A DNA stretch of 64,000 nucleotides from positions 248,001 to 312,000 of the forward strand of contig NZ_CABVHJ010000002.1 of the NCBI RefSeq assembly GCF_902497745.1, in the 5' to 3' direction. The stretch's first letter is position 1. Every line of letters begins with the position of its first letter. A program made the translations under genes and the position numbers. The notes below the pieces were generated by a model. That model was given only the letters and a program-made list of their open reading frames with translations, ran no database searches and was not told the DNA's origin. Positions 26,256-39,267 of the stretch are shown here, in pieces. The DNA is from Pseudomonas fluorescens (GTDB lineage Bacteria; Pseudomonadota; Gammaproteobacteria; Pseudomonadales; Pseudomonadaceae).

Positions 26256-28655
26256 TCAGAAATCCACCGTGGCTGACAGCAGGTACGTCCTTGGTGTCGA
26301 CAACGTCAGCCCCGGCTCACTGTCATCCGACGCCCCGGCCGAACTCCAGTAGCGTTTATCCAGCACGTTCTCGATATTGCCGCGCAAAGTGATGGTCTTG
26401 TCGTCAACCTTGAAGGCATAGCGCGTGCCCACATCAAAGCGCTCCCACGAGTCGATCTCTTTCTGGTTTGACTGATCCAGATACTGCGAACTCGAATAGA
26501 TGCCCCGCGTCGTCAGCGTCAGCCCCTGCACCGTCGGCACGTCCCACTCTGCGCCCAGGTTGACGTTGTATTTCGGCGTCGCCGGTGCGCGATTGCCGTC
26601 GAAGGTGCCATTGGTGGTCTTGGTCAATTCGCTGTCGATGTACATCACACCACCAAGCAAACGGAAACCTTTGAGCGGTTCGCCGAACACGCTCAGCTCC
26701 ACGCCATTGTTCTCGCGCTTGCCATTGGGGCCGAAGACTCGCGTGGTGGCGTTGGTTTCGTACGCCGGTTGCTTGATGCGGAACACTGCAGCAGTCAACG
26801 CGTAGGCACCGGCGTCGTATTTGGCCCCCACTTCAACCTGGCGGCTGATAAATGGCGGGAAGATTTCGTCCTCGTTGATGGAGGTCGACGGCGCGATTTT
26901 GCCTTGGCTCAAGCCTTCCATGTAGTTGGCGTACAACGACAGTTTGTCAGTTGCCTTGAACAGAATCCCGCCCGATGGCGAGACCTTCTCTTCGTCGTAA
27001 GCCGTGTCGCCTTTGACGTCATCGCTCCAGTCGTCGACTTTCACCCGCTGCCAGCGAGCGCCGAGGGTCAGCAGCAATCGATCGTCGAAAAAGCCCAGGG
27101 TGTCGGACAGCGCCACGCCGCTGAAGCGGTTTTCGGTATAGACCTTGGCGTCATTGCGTGTCGGCGTGCCGGGTTTCGCCGTTTCCACCGGGTCATACAG
27201 ATTGCTGCGCCCTGCCGCGTAACGCGCGCCACCATTCTCGAAATCCATGTAGAAGTAGCTGGCCGCGAGGTTGACCTCATGGCTCACCGGCCCGGTATGG
27301 AACCAGTTGCGCACGCCGGTCGTGGCAGTGCGCACGTTTTCGTCGCGGGTGAAGTCGCGCGGCAGTACGCTGAAATCACCGGCATCGTTGGTGACGGAAA
27401 CGGCGTGGCGCAAGAAGTCATGATTACTTTTGCGCGCGCCGACGCCGCCGTACAGCATCACCGAATCATTGACGTCGAACTCGGCGTTGAGCGTGCCGAA
27501 GGTGTCCTCGGTTTTCGCCTGAGTCCACGGTTGCGCGTAGTTGCGATGCACCTTGTTCGCGCTCGGAACCTTGGCATTGGCCGCGACCTGCACGCGCTCC
27601 TGCGGCGCGTCGGTGTCGCGTTCGGTGTGACCGATATCGGTCGAAAGTCGCAAGCGCTCACCGCGAAAATCCAGGCCGAGTACGGCCATGTCACGGTCGA
27701 CGCTCTGGTGATCCCACTCGGTATCACCGGATTGTTTGACGCCGTTGAAGCGCAGGCCGAACTGATTGTCCTCACCGAACCGCCGGCCGACATCCACCGC
27801 GCCGCCGACCTGATTGTTCGACGCATAATTGGCCGTCAGCGAGGTGATCGGTTTGTCGGTGGCTCGCTTGGGCACCACGTTGATCCCCCCGCCTACGCTG
27901 CCCCGCGGCGAAATGCCGTTGATGAGCTGGCTCGGGCCTTTGATGATATCCACACGATCGGCCATTTCCATGTCAATGGTGTACGTCGGCAGCACGCCAT
28001 AGAGCCCGTTGTACGCCACGTCGCTGTTGAACAGGCTGAAACCACGGATGGTGAACTGCTCGTAGCGGCCACCGGCCGGGTTGGTTGCACGCACCGAAGG
28101 GTCGCTGGCGATCAGATCGCCCAGCGTGCGTGCCTGCTGGTTTTTCACGGCTTCGCTGGTGTAGGTGGTCATGCTGAACGGGGTTTCCATGAAGTCTTTC
28201 GACCCCAGCAAACCCTGCGAGCCACGCCGCGCGACTTGGCCGCCGGCAAACACATCGGCATCGCTGGAACCGGTGGCACCGAGAATCGACGTCGGCGCCA
28301 GTTGCAGGCTGCCGGCCTCCGCCGCTGGCACCAGGGTGTAAGCGTGTTCGCCTAGCGGTTGCAGTTGCAAGCCAGAACCGAGCAACAAGCGGGTGAACCC
28401 CTCCTCCACGCCAAACTCGCCGGACAAACCGTTGCTGTTGCGCCCGCTGACCAGCGCCGGATCGACCGACAGATTGACCCCGGCCAATCCGGCAAACCGC
28501 GTCAACGCTGCACTCAGGCTGCCGGCCGGCACCTGATAACTGCGCCGGGCATCTTCGGCCCAGCTCGACTGGATCAACACAGGGTTGGCACTCAGGCTCA
28601 GCAGGAGGCTCAACTGCAACAACGGACGCAAACGACTTGGGAATACTGCGGGCAT
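26256..28655 (-). CDS. TonB-dependent siderophore receptor with signalling domain
   Basis: A 799-residue FpvA/FoxA-type receptor. A signal peptide is followed by an STN signalling domain (about 35-100: YQVPAGSLSAALTRFAGLAG...), a plug domain (about 130-260, with PFSMTTYTSEAV and DIIKGPSQLINGISPRGSVGG) and a 22-strand barrel ending in Phe (SATVDF). The STN domain lets the loaded receptor signal to the FecR-like protein and ECF sigma factor encoded just upstream. It imports a ferric siderophore, probably a foreign one. ATG 28655 is chosen because it gives a clean signal peptide; a TTG 12 codons earlier is weaker. Confidence 0.9.
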   Translation of the reverse strand: MPAVFPSRLRPLLQLSLLLSLSANPVLIQSSWAEDARRSYQVPAGSLSAALTRFAGLAGVNLSVDPALVSGRNSNGLSGEFGVEEGFTRLLLGSGLQLQPLGEHAYTLVPAAEAGSLQLAPTSILGATGSSDADVFAGGQVARRGSQGLLGSKDFMETPFSMTTYTSEAVKNQQARTLGDLIASDPSVRATNPAGGRYEQFTIRGFSLFNSDVAYNGLYGVLPTYTIDMEMADRVDIIKGPSQLINGISPRGSVGGGINVVPKRATDKPITSLTANYASNNQVGGAVDVGRRFGEDNQFGLRFNGVKQSGDTEWDHQSVDRDMAVLGLDFRGERLRLSTDIGHTERDTDAPQERVQVAANAKVPSANKVHRNYAQPWTQAKTEDTFGTLNAEFDVNDSVMLYGGVGARKSNHDFLRHAVSVTNDAGDFSVLPRDFTRDENVRTATTGVRNWFHTGPVSHEVNLAASYFYMDFENGGARYAAGRSNLYDPVETAKPGTPTRNDAKVYTENRFSGVALSDTLGFFDDRLLLTLGARWQRVKVDDWSDDVKGDTAYDEEKVSPSGGILFKATDKLSLYANYMEGLSQGKIAPSTSINEDEIFPPFISRQVEVGAKYDAGAYALTAAVFRIKQPAYETNATTRVFGPNGKRENNGVELSVFGEPLKGFRLLGGVMYIDSELTKTTNGTFDGNRAPATPKYNVNLGAEWDVPTVQGLTLTTRGIYSSSQYLDQSNQKEIDSWERFDVGTRYAFKVDDKTITLRGNIENVLDKRYWSSAGASDDSEPGLTLSTPRTYLLSATVDF

Positions 28656-28722
28656 TGGAAGAAGCTCTCGATTTTGTTCACTTACCTGCAATGACCGGTG
28701 AGGCGAAAAAAAGGGACAGACT

Positions 28723-29685
28723 TCAACCAGTTTTTTCTGAGGGGGGAATGTGTCGAGGCGTGAGAGACACCCAGAACCGCGTACGCGTATGAACGTCGAT
28801 CGGCAGGCTCGCCGCGAGCAGTGCGAGGATTTGATCAGTATTGTCGAGGCGGAAACTGCCGGTGATGCGCAACGCTTCCAACGCCGAATCCCAGCGCAAC
28901 AGCCCCGAACGATAGCGACTCAGCTCGCGCAAGAAGTCTCCCAGCGCTTGGTTCTGCGCCATCAACACGCCGTCACGCCAGCCCGGCATTAACGCATCGA
29001 ATGCTTTGACCGAACCTGCGCCAGACGCTTGCAGGCTGACTTGCTGTCCTTGATTCAACACCAGCGCGGGTCCGTGCAACGGCTGTAACTGCACCGTCCC
29101 GCTGACCACCGAAACATTGCAATCACGCTCATTGAGACGCACGCACACTTCGCTGCGGCTGACGATGATCCGGCCGTAAGGCGCGTTGATAGTCAGCGCC
29201 GAACTGCCCGGAACGTTGAGCGCTATCTCGCCACGCACCAGCGTCAATTGCCGTCCCGGCAGATCGACATTCACTGCGCTGGCGGTGTTCAGTTGTAACG
29301 AACTGCCGTCACCCAACGACAAACGCTGGCGCTCTCCAGTGCTGGTGTGCAGATCTGCACGCCATACATCCATCGGCAATTGTCGACTGATCAGCCACGC
29401 TGCCGGCACCAACGCGGCGAGACCGAGCGCACGTTTCAGCGCCGCGCGACGCGCCAGATCCGGACGATCCAGCGTGGCCATGGCCAACGCCGCCGGCACA
29501 GCGGAAAAGCGTTGGCGCAACAGCTGGATCTTCTGCCAGGCATTTTCATGACGACTGTCACTGTTGCGCCAATGCTGCAGCCGTGCGTGATCATCATCCG
29601 TGGCATCGCCCGATTCGAGCAGCGCCAGCCATTGCGCGGCGGCGCGTGCCACTTCGCGCACTTCTGCGTTGGGCGCTACGCGCAT
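28723..29685 (-). CDS. FecR-family anti-sigma/sigma regulator
   Basis: A 320-residue FecR protein with an N-terminal cytoplasmic DUF4880-like part (AAAQWLALLESGDATDDDHARLQHW, about 16-41), one membrane segment (about 84-102, RALGLAALVPAAWLISR) and the periplasmic FecR domain (TSTGERQRLSLGDGSSLQLNT). It relays the signal from the TonB receptor and holds or activates the sigma factor. The ATG at 29685 overlaps the sigma gene stop by 10 bases, so translation is coupled. Confidence 0.9.
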   Translation of the reverse strand: MRVAPNAEVREVARAAAQWLALLESGDATDDDHARLQHWRNSDSRHENAWQKIQLLRQRFSAVPAALAMATLDRPDLARRAALKRALGLAALVPAAWLISRQLPMDVWRADLHTSTGERQRLSLGDGSSLQLNTASAVNVDLPGRQLTLVRGEIALNVPGSSALTINAPYGRIIVSRSEVCVRLNERDCNVSVVSGTVQLQPLHGPALVLNQGQQVSLQASGAGSVKAFDALMPGWRDGVLMAQNQALGDFLRELSRYRSGLLRWDSALEALRITGSFRLDNTDQILALLAASLPIDVHTRTRFWVSLTPRHIPPSEKTG

Positions 29686-30194
29686 GCTAGATCCAACATC
29701 AAGCAATTCTCGTAAGCCTGCGCCATATAACGTTTTATTGTGCGTTCGGAGACCTGCAGGCGCTCGGCGATTTCGCGATAACCGAGGCCTTCAAGCTGAC
29801 TCCATAAAAACGCCCGACGCACCGCTCGCGGCAAACCATCGAGCAGCTCATCCAGCGCTTGCAGGGTTTCCAACAGCAGCCAACGTTGCTCCGGCGACGG
29901 CACGCATTCTTCGGGCAATTGCGCGAGGGCTTCGAGATAGGCTTTTTCCAGACTGCGGCGGGTGTAGAAATTGCTCAGCAGGCGTTTGCCCACGGTCAGC
30001 AGATACGCGCGCGGCTCGCGCATGTCGGCGATCGGTTGCGCACTGCAGAGTACGCGCAGGAAGGTGTCCTGGCTCAAATCCGCCGCATCCCACGCATTGC
30101 CCATGCGCCGCCGCAGCCAGGTTTCCAGCCAGCCTCGGTGATCGCGATAGAGTTCGTGCAGGTGCTGCGGCGATGGCGTCGCTGCTTCAGTCAT
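29676..30194 (-). CDS. ECF sigma-70 factor, FecI type
   Basis: A 172-residue ECF sigma factor with region 2 (AADLSQDTFLRVL and PRAYLLTVGKRLL) and region 4 helix-turn-helix (GLGYREIAERLQVSERTIKRYM). FecI-type factors drive the adjacent TonB receptor gene when its siderophore is bound. ATG 30194 has AGGA eight bases upstream; a TTG at 30224 is less likely. A Fur-like box lies just upstream, so iron starvation should switch the unit on. Confidence 0.9.
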   Translation of the reverse strand: MTEAATPSPQHLHELYRDHRGWLETWLRRRMGNAWDAADLSQDTFLRVLCSAQPIADMREPRAYLLTVGKRLLSNFYTRRSLEKAYLEALAQLPEECVPSPEQRWLLLETLQALDELLDGLPRAVRRAFLWSQLEGLGYREIAERLQVSERTIKRYMAQAYENCLMLDLACA

Positions 30195-30220
30195 CTCAAG
30201 AGTCCTGCGCGATGTCAGTT

Positions 30221-30239
30221 TCAAATGAGAGTGATTCTA
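30221..30239. promoter_or_regulatory. Fur box candidate upstream of the FecI-type sigma gene
   Basis: TCAAATGAGAGTGATTCTA agrees with the 19-base Fur consensus at 11 positions, including both core ATGA/ATT blocks. It sits about 27-45 bases before the sigma ATG, overlapping the expected promoter. Confidence 0.55.
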
Positions 30240-30281
30240 TTTAACTTGCGCGCCGACACAAAGCCTTTTTATCCACGGCAT

Positions 30282-31181
30282 TCATGAGCGCTTCAACGTC
30301 TCGCTCGGCAACTCCTTGAACAACGCCCGGTAACTGCTTGAAAACCTTCCCAAATGCCAGAACGACCAGTGCATCGCCACCTCGGCCACCGTAGTTTCCG
30401 TCGGCCGGCGCTTGAGCAGTTCGCGGTGTGCGCTGTTCAACCGGCGCAGGCGCAGCCAGTGACTCGGGGTCATCCCGGTGTAGGCCTTGAACGCCTGTTG
30501 CAATTGCCGCAACGGCACCCCGGCCACTTGGGAAAGCTCCAGCAGATTGACCGTGTCTTCCGGCGAATCCGCCGCCCACTCTCCAACCCGTTTCATGATC
30601 ATTCGTTCTTCGGTACGACGCTGTAGGCCACCGCGATCGAGGCTGGTATGGGCGTTGTCGAGAATGTACAGACAGTCTTCGAGCAGTTGCTTTGTCAGCG
30701 CATCTTTATCAAGCGGATCAACAGCTTGCGACACCTTCGTGAGAATCGAGCTTAACCAGCGACTGAACAAAGCGTTCTGCCCGCAATTGAGTTGGGTCAT
30801 GAACAACCCTTCGAGTTTCGCCACATTCAAACCATGCTGACGGACAAAATCCGGACCGAACACCACGGCGATTTCCTGGTAGTTCTCCGGGGTGATCCAG
30901 ATGTTGCGGCTGTCTTCATTGAGCAGGTACAGCGCGTTGTCGCTGCGATCAAAACAGAACGCCAGCGCACCCGATGGCGCGCTGAAATTCTGCTCGACCC
31001 GGGTGTTCATCTGCTCTTCATAGACCTCGACACCCTGCAGATCCAGATAGCGGATCTGCCCGGCGAAATGGCCCGGCGACATCTGTTGGTAATGCTGGAC
31101 CCAGCCCGGTGTGGCGCGGATTTGCTCGGCCACATCGGCGGTGTTGAACGCTTGGACGTGTAGCGGATTGCACGTTGTCAT
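30282..31181 (-). CDS. AraC-family transcriptional regulator
   Basis: A 299-residue regulator with an N-terminal sensing domain and a C-terminal AraC double helix-turn-helix (about 200-299: LLELSQVAGVPLRQLQQAFKAYTGMTP and VAEVAMHWSFWHLGRFSSSYRALF). The layout resembles EutR-like AraC proteins. ATG 31181 (MTTCNPLHVQ) has AAGG upstream; the open frame extends further but would run antisense through the glutamine synthetase gene and is not the start. It diverges from a polyamine catabolism operon, which it likely controls (inference). Confidence 0.87.
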   Translation of the reverse strand: MTTCNPLHVQAFNTADVAEQIRATPGWVQHYQQMSPGHFAGQIRYLDLQGVEVYEEQMNTRVEQNFSAPSGALAFCFDRSDNALYLLNEDSRNIWITPENYQEIAVVFGPDFVRQHGLNVAKLEGLFMTQLNCGQNALFSRWLSSILTKVSQAVDPLDKDALTKQLLEDCLYILDNAHTSLDRGGLQRRTEERMIMKRVGEWAADSPEDTVNLLELSQVAGVPLRQLQQAFKAYTGMTPSHWLRLRRLNSAHRELLKRRPTETTVAEVAMHWSFWHLGRFSSSYRALFKELPSETLKRS

Positions 31182-31343
31182 GGGGTGACCTTGCGCACTC
31201 TTTTGGTGCGCTTTGGTGCTGCTTAAAGTGGATAGATGGAACTGCAAGGCTCGCCCAAGATAGTCGTCAACACGCCACAGGGGAAGGGGCGGAAGATGAA
31301 ACCCGCCCTCCCCGGCGTCTATAAAACCAATAACGAGGTCTTT

Positions 31344-35262
<3,919 letters not shown>

Positions 35263-35290
35263 CCGTAATCCGCGCCGAACACCATGCCTC

Positions 35291-35379
35291 TGTAGGAGCT
35301 GCCGAAGGCTGCGATCTTTTGATCCTGAAAAATCAAGATCAAAAGATCGCAGCCTCGTTTCACTCGACAGCTCCTACAG
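35291..35379. repeat. REP-like inverted repeat, TGTAGGAGCTG family
   Basis: Arms TGTAGGAGCTG and CAGCTCCTACA enclose GGCTGCGATCTTTTGATC and its inverted copy, forming a long hairpin right after the oxidase gene. A closely matching, more regular copy is at 61658-61736. It may also serve as a transcription end. Confidence 0.8.
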
Positions 35380-35419
35380 ATTCCATGACGTATGCCCCGT
35401 ACACATTTGCTCTATCGCC

Positions 35420-35448
35420 AAGCACTTCTATATTGATGAGGTGCTTTT
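35420..35448 (+). terminator. Weak stem-loop before pqiB
   Basis: AAGCACTTC and GAGGTGCTT arms (one mismatch) flank a nine-base loop and the right arm is followed by TT. It could be a weak terminator separating the oxidase from pqiB; support is limited. Confidence 0.35.
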
Positions 35449-35490
35449 GCGTTCCTGACGCTCAGTGCCCATTCAATCGAGGAGACATGG

Positions 35491-37146
35491 ATGAAGTCGT
35501 CAGCCACCGACGAACCGCGAGCGCCAGGCCAAGCCCCCGTCAAAACCCGCCGGTTCGGCATCTCCCTCGTCTGGATCGTGCCGATCGTGGCAGTGCTGGT
35601 GGGCATTTCGCTTGTGGTGCACAACGTGATGCAGGAAGGGCCGACGATCATCGTCAACTTCAAGACCGGCAGCGGCCTGACGGCGAACAAGACCGAGGTC
35701 AAATACCGCAACGTGGTCATCGGTCAGGTGACGGATGTCGAGTTGAGTGGCGACCAGAAAAGCGTCGACGCCACCATCAAACTGTCCAAACAGGCGGAAA
35801 CCTTCACGCGCGAAGATTCACAGTTCTGGGTGGTGCGCCCACGCATTGGTGCCGGCGGCGTTTCGGGCATCGACACCCTGCTTTCCGGTGACTACATCGG
35901 CGCCGACGTCGGCCAGTCCGATAGCCGCGCAAAGAACTTCAAGGGGCTGGAAAATCCGCCGCCGATAACCTATGGCGAGCCCGGTAAGCGCTTCATGCTG
36001 CATGCGCCGGACCTCGGTTCACTGGACATCGGTTCACCGGTTTATTACCGCAAGATTCCGGTCGGTCAGGTCGTCACTTACGCCCTTAACCCGGAAGGCA
36101 AAGGGGTCGATATCGAGGTGTTCATTCACGCGCCGAACGACGCGTTCGTCACCGAAAACACCCGCTTCTGGAATGCCAGCGGCATCGACATCAATGTTGG
36201 TGCCAACGGCTTTGCCGTGAAGACCGAATCGCTGTCGACCATGCTGGTGGGCGGTATTGCGTTCCGAGCTCCGGACTACAGTCCCAACGATGTGGCCGCC
36301 GCCGACGACAAGGATTTCGAACTGTTCGCCGACCAGCAGAGCGCCCTCGCCCCGCCGAACGGCAAGGCGCAATACATGGTGTTGCGTTTCGAACAGTCAC
36401 TGCGCGGACTCAAGGTCGATGCGCCGGTCGAGTTCCTCGGTATGGAAATCGGCCGGGTGGTGGGCATCAACCTGGATTTCGATGCGAAAAAACGCACCTT
36501 CCCGCTTAACGTCGGCATCGTCATTTACCCGCAGCGTCTCGGTCAGGCCTACAAAAAGATGCTCACCGAATTCAAGCACGACCCCAACGACGAAGCCGCC
36601 GGCATCCGCCTGCTGGGCACCTTCATCGACAATGGCCTGCGCGCTCAGGCGCGCAGTGGCAACCTGCTGACCGGTCAGTTGTACGTGGCACTGGACTTCT
36701 TCCCGAAAGCGGAGAAAGTCGCGTTCGATCCGAGCGCTCGCCCGGTCGTTCTACCGACCGTTCCGGGCAGCCTCGAACAGCTGCAGGAGAAACTCGAAGC
36801 CGTGGTCGACAAACTCAACAAGCTGCCGGTCGATCGCATCGCCAACAACCTCGACAGCAATCTGATCGAGCTGCGCAAAGGCCTGACCCAGTTCAACGCC
36901 AAGACCCTGCCGGGCGTGCAGAGCACCCTCGCCGATGTCAGCAAGACCTTACAGTCCGCCAGCTCAACCCTGGCCGAAGATTCGCCACAGCGCGAAAAAC
37001 TCACGGAAACCCTCGATGAACTCGGGCGCATGTCGCGTTCGCTGCGTGAGCTGTCGGATTATCTCGGTCGTCATCCGGAATCGCTGATTCGTGGTCGCCC
37101 CGATAACGCCGCGCCTATCGATCTGAAAGGCCCGCCACGCAACTGA
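35491..37146 (+). CDS. pqiB: PqiB-like MCE-domain intermembrane transport protein
   Basis: A 551-residue protein with one N-terminal membrane helix (about 25-45) and three MCE (MlaD-type) domains in series: GPTIIVNFKTGSGLTANKTEV, RFMLHAPDLGSLDIGSPVYYR and AQYMVLRFEQSLRGLKVDAPVEF. The C-terminal part is helical and coiled-coil rich (about 430-530). PqiB forms a tube that links inner and outer membranes for lipid traffic. The lipoprotein gene pqiC follows by 16 bases, but no pqiA gene precedes it here: only a REP repeat and short leader. Confidence 0.88.
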   Translation: MKSSATDEPRAPGQAPVKTRRFGISLVWIVPIVAVLVGISLVVHNVMQEGPTIIVNFKTGSGLTANKTEVKYRNVVIGQVTDVELSGDQKSVDATIKLSKQAETFTREDSQFWVVRPRIGAGGVSGIDTLLSGDYIGADVGQSDSRAKNFKGLENPPPITYGEPGKRFMLHAPDLGSLDIGSPVYYRKIPVGQVVTYALNPEGKGVDIEVFIHAPNDAFVTENTRFWNASGIDINVGANGFAVKTESLSTMLVGGIAFRAPDYSPNDVAAADDKDFELFADQQSALAPPNGKAQYMVLRFEQSLRGLKVDAPVEFLGMEIGRVVGINLDFDAKKRTFPLNVGIVIYPQRLGQAYKKMLTEFKHDPNDEAAGIRLLGTFIDNGLRAQARSGNLLTGQLYVALDFFPKAEKVAFDPSARPVVLPTVPGSLEQLQEKLEAVVDKLNKLPVDRIANNLDSNLIELRKGLTQFNAKTLPGVQSTLADVSKTLQSASSTLAEDSPQREKLTETLDELGRMSRSLRELSDYLGRHPESLIRGRPDNAAPIDLKGPPRN

Positions 37147-37162
37147 GCACAGGAGCTGAACC

Positions 37163-37714
37163 ATGGCTGTACCGCTGAAAATCACCGTGCTCGCTGCGTT
37201 TATGCTGCTTGGCGCCTGCCGCAGCGACCCGATCAGTTTTCACACGCTGACGCCGGTGCAGATCGCCAACACACGGACCGGCGCGCAGATTCCGATTGAA
37301 GCGCTGAGCGTGCCGCCGCAGGTCGATCGTGCGCAAATCGTTATCCGCCAGGGCAACAGCGGCCTGGCGATTCTGGAAACAGATTGGTGGGGGGCGACAC
37401 TGGCGGATGAGTTGCGCGGTGCGTTGGCCGATCAATTGAGCAATACCAGTGGGCAAGGCAATGTTTCGGTGCGCATCGAAGTGCAACGCTTCGACTCGAT
37501 CCCCGGTCAGTACGGCCTGATCGACGCCAAATGGCGCTTGCGTCCCGTCGGCGCCACTGACAATGGCTCGCTGACCTGCCGTTCGACCCTGCAAACACCG
37601 TCCGGCCAGACCATCGACGATCTGGTGGGCGCCCAGCAGAACAACGTCAAACGCCTGGCTGCGGCGATCAGTCAGGCCGCCGGCAATCCGCGCGGCTGCC
37701 CGCCCGCGTCCTGA
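37163..37714 (+). CDS. pqiC: PqiC-like outer-membrane lipoprotein
   Basis: A 183-residue lipoprotein with lipobox LLGAC (Cys at 19) after a short signal, then the ABC-type transport auxiliary domain (PF03886) shown by FHTLTPV, SVPPQVDRAQIVIRQG and TDWWGATLADELRGALADQLS. PqiC anchors the PqiB tube at the outer membrane. It follows pqiB by 16 bases. Its last 43 bases overlap the 3' end of the convergent histidine kinase gene. Confidence 0.87.
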   Translation: MAVPLKITVLAAFMLLGACRSDPISFHTLTPVQIANTRTGAQIPIEALSVPPQVDRAQIVIRQGNSGLAILETDWWGATLADELRGALADQLSNTSGQGNVSVRIEVQRFDSIPGQYGLIDAKWRLRPVGATDNGSLTCRSTLQTPSGQTIDDLVGAQQNNVKRLAAAISQAAGNPRGCPPAS

Positions 37715-38976
37715 GTCAGGCTCACGGTAAAGCGACAGCCATTCGGCTCACGGGTGGTGAGTTGCACTTGCCAGTGTTGCTGGCTGCAGATCCGCTGCAC
37801 CAGCGAAAGCCCGAGGCCGAGCCCCTCGCCGCGTTGTTCATCGCCGCGCACGAAGGGCTGGAACATCGCATGGCGCTGTTCTTCCGGAATACCGATGCCG
37901 CTGTCTTCAACCACGAAGCTGTTTTCGAGCAGGGTCAGGCGCACGTAACCGTGGTCGGTGTAATGCCAGGCATTGCGCAACAGGTTGCCCATCACTGATT
38001 GCAGAAAAGTCAGGTTGAAGCGTCCGGCGCCGGCGTGCTGAGGATCGTAGACAAACTCCAGGCCTTTTTCGCGGATCAAGCGGCCCCACACCTCTGTCTG
38101 CGCATCGGCAATTTCCTTGAGCGTGCACGTGGATTGCACGCGAACTTCTTCAGGCTTGCGCGCCAGCATCAGAAAGGTTTCGACCAACAGGCGCATCTCG
38201 TGGCTGGCCCGGGCAATCCGGCTGACCTGCGCGCCTGAACGGGCATCAAGCGACGGATTGGCCAACAGCAGTTCGCAGGACGTCGTTAGCACCATCAAGG
38301 GTGTGCGCAGTTCATGGCTGACATCGCTGGTGAACAGTTTCTCCCGGCTCAAGGTGGCGCGCAGGCGTCCCAAAGTCTGATCGAACGACAGCGCCAGCTC
38401 GCCGACTTCATCAGCGGCGTAATCGGGATGCAACGGCGGCGCCACTTCAATGAGCTGATCGCGATGGCGCACTTGTCGGGCCAGGCGAATCACCGGCGCC
38501 ATGACCCGTCGTGCGAGCAAGCGGCCGAGGACCAGCGCCAGAACGATGCTGAGGATGAATCCGACGATCACCACAATAAACAGCAGATGCTCACGCTTTT
38601 CGAGGCTCTCCTGATCGCGCAACAACACGTATTTGCGCCCGCCGACGGCTTCGACCATGGCGTAGAAGGCATCACCGTGGAAGGTGATTTCCTGAAAACC
38701 CAAGGGTAACTCAGCCAGTTGTCGAGTCAGTGCCAACGGCCCCTGCCCGCCCTCGAAGAAAAACAATTCGCTTTTTTCCGGTGTATGGCTCCAGAGACGG
38801 ATGTCGTCCATTGCCAATAACCGGTGTAGCCCCCCGCTCAACGTGGTGGTGGTCAACTTGCGCTCCACCACGTGTACGGTCGCGACGATCCCCAATGCAA
38901 AGACACCGGCGACTAAGGCGCTCATCAGCGCGAACACAATCACGATCCGTTTCGTCAGGCTTTGCTTGAGATCCAT
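37672..38976 (-). CDS. Sensor histidine kinase without an adjacent response regulator
   Basis: A 434-residue membrane kinase: TM1 about 12-34, a periplasmic sensor of about 100 residues, TM2 about 132-155, HAMP, then H-box FTSDVSHELRTPLMVL, N-box NLLRNAWHYT and G boxes VEDSGIGIP and GEGLGLGLSLV, so all catalytic parts are present. ATG 38976 gives a normal start; an in-frame GTG at 39009 is an alternative. No response regulator gene is next to it in this window. It is divergent from the Ais-like/ArnT genes, so surface-modification sensing is a possible role (inference). Confidence 0.87.
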   Translation of the reverse strand: MDLKQSLTKRIVIVFALMSALVAGVFALGIVATVHVVERKLTTTTLSGGLHRLLAMDDIRLWSHTPEKSELFFFEGGQGPLALTRQLAELPLGFQEITFHGDAFYAMVEAVGGRKYVLLRDQESLEKREHLLFIVVIVGFILSIVLALVLGRLLARRVMAPVIRLARQVRHRDQLIEVAPPLHPDYAADEVGELALSFDQTLGRLRATLSREKLFTSDVSHELRTPLMVLTTSCELLLANPSLDARSGAQVSRIARASHEMRLLVETFLMLARKPEEVRVQSTCTLKEIADAQTEVWGRLIREKGLEFVYDPQHAGAGRFNLTFLQSVMGNLLRNAWHYTDHGYVRLTLLENSFVVEDSGIGIPEEQRHAMFQPFVRGDEQRGEGLGLGLSLVQRICSQQHWQVQLTTREPNGCRFTVSLTQDAGGQPRGLPAA

Positions 38977-39089
38977 GCGTTTGAGTGGCCCCTTGTTTAT
39001 CCATGTCACGGCAACGATAGCCCAGCGCTACGCCGTTGCCCGGTAATCCTGAGCGTCACCGCAACGGTGCAGACTTGGTAAGGCCCTCC

Positions 39090-39122
39090 GATAAATAAAA
39101 ACAACAATTGAGTTTATTTATC
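39090..39122. repeat. AT-rich perfect inverted repeat between kinase and Ais-like gene
   Basis: GATAAATAAA and TTTATTTATC are perfect 10-base arms around a 13-base loop, within an unusually AT-rich 258-bp divergent region. It has no T-run placed as in a terminator for either gene. A regulator or MvaT-type nucleoid protein could bind here. The rest of 39010-39267 has no gene. Confidence 0.6.
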
Positions 39123-39267
39123 AAATGGCCGCTTTAGTTACCCCGATCAACTTCTGGCAATTTTTTCACATGTTCTTCACCGCGCCCCGACGACCTCGAA
39201 CGTAGTGTTCAGCCAGCATTCAAGTAAACAGTCGTAAAGTTTCTCGCTGCCCAAGCCTTGCGTTGCA

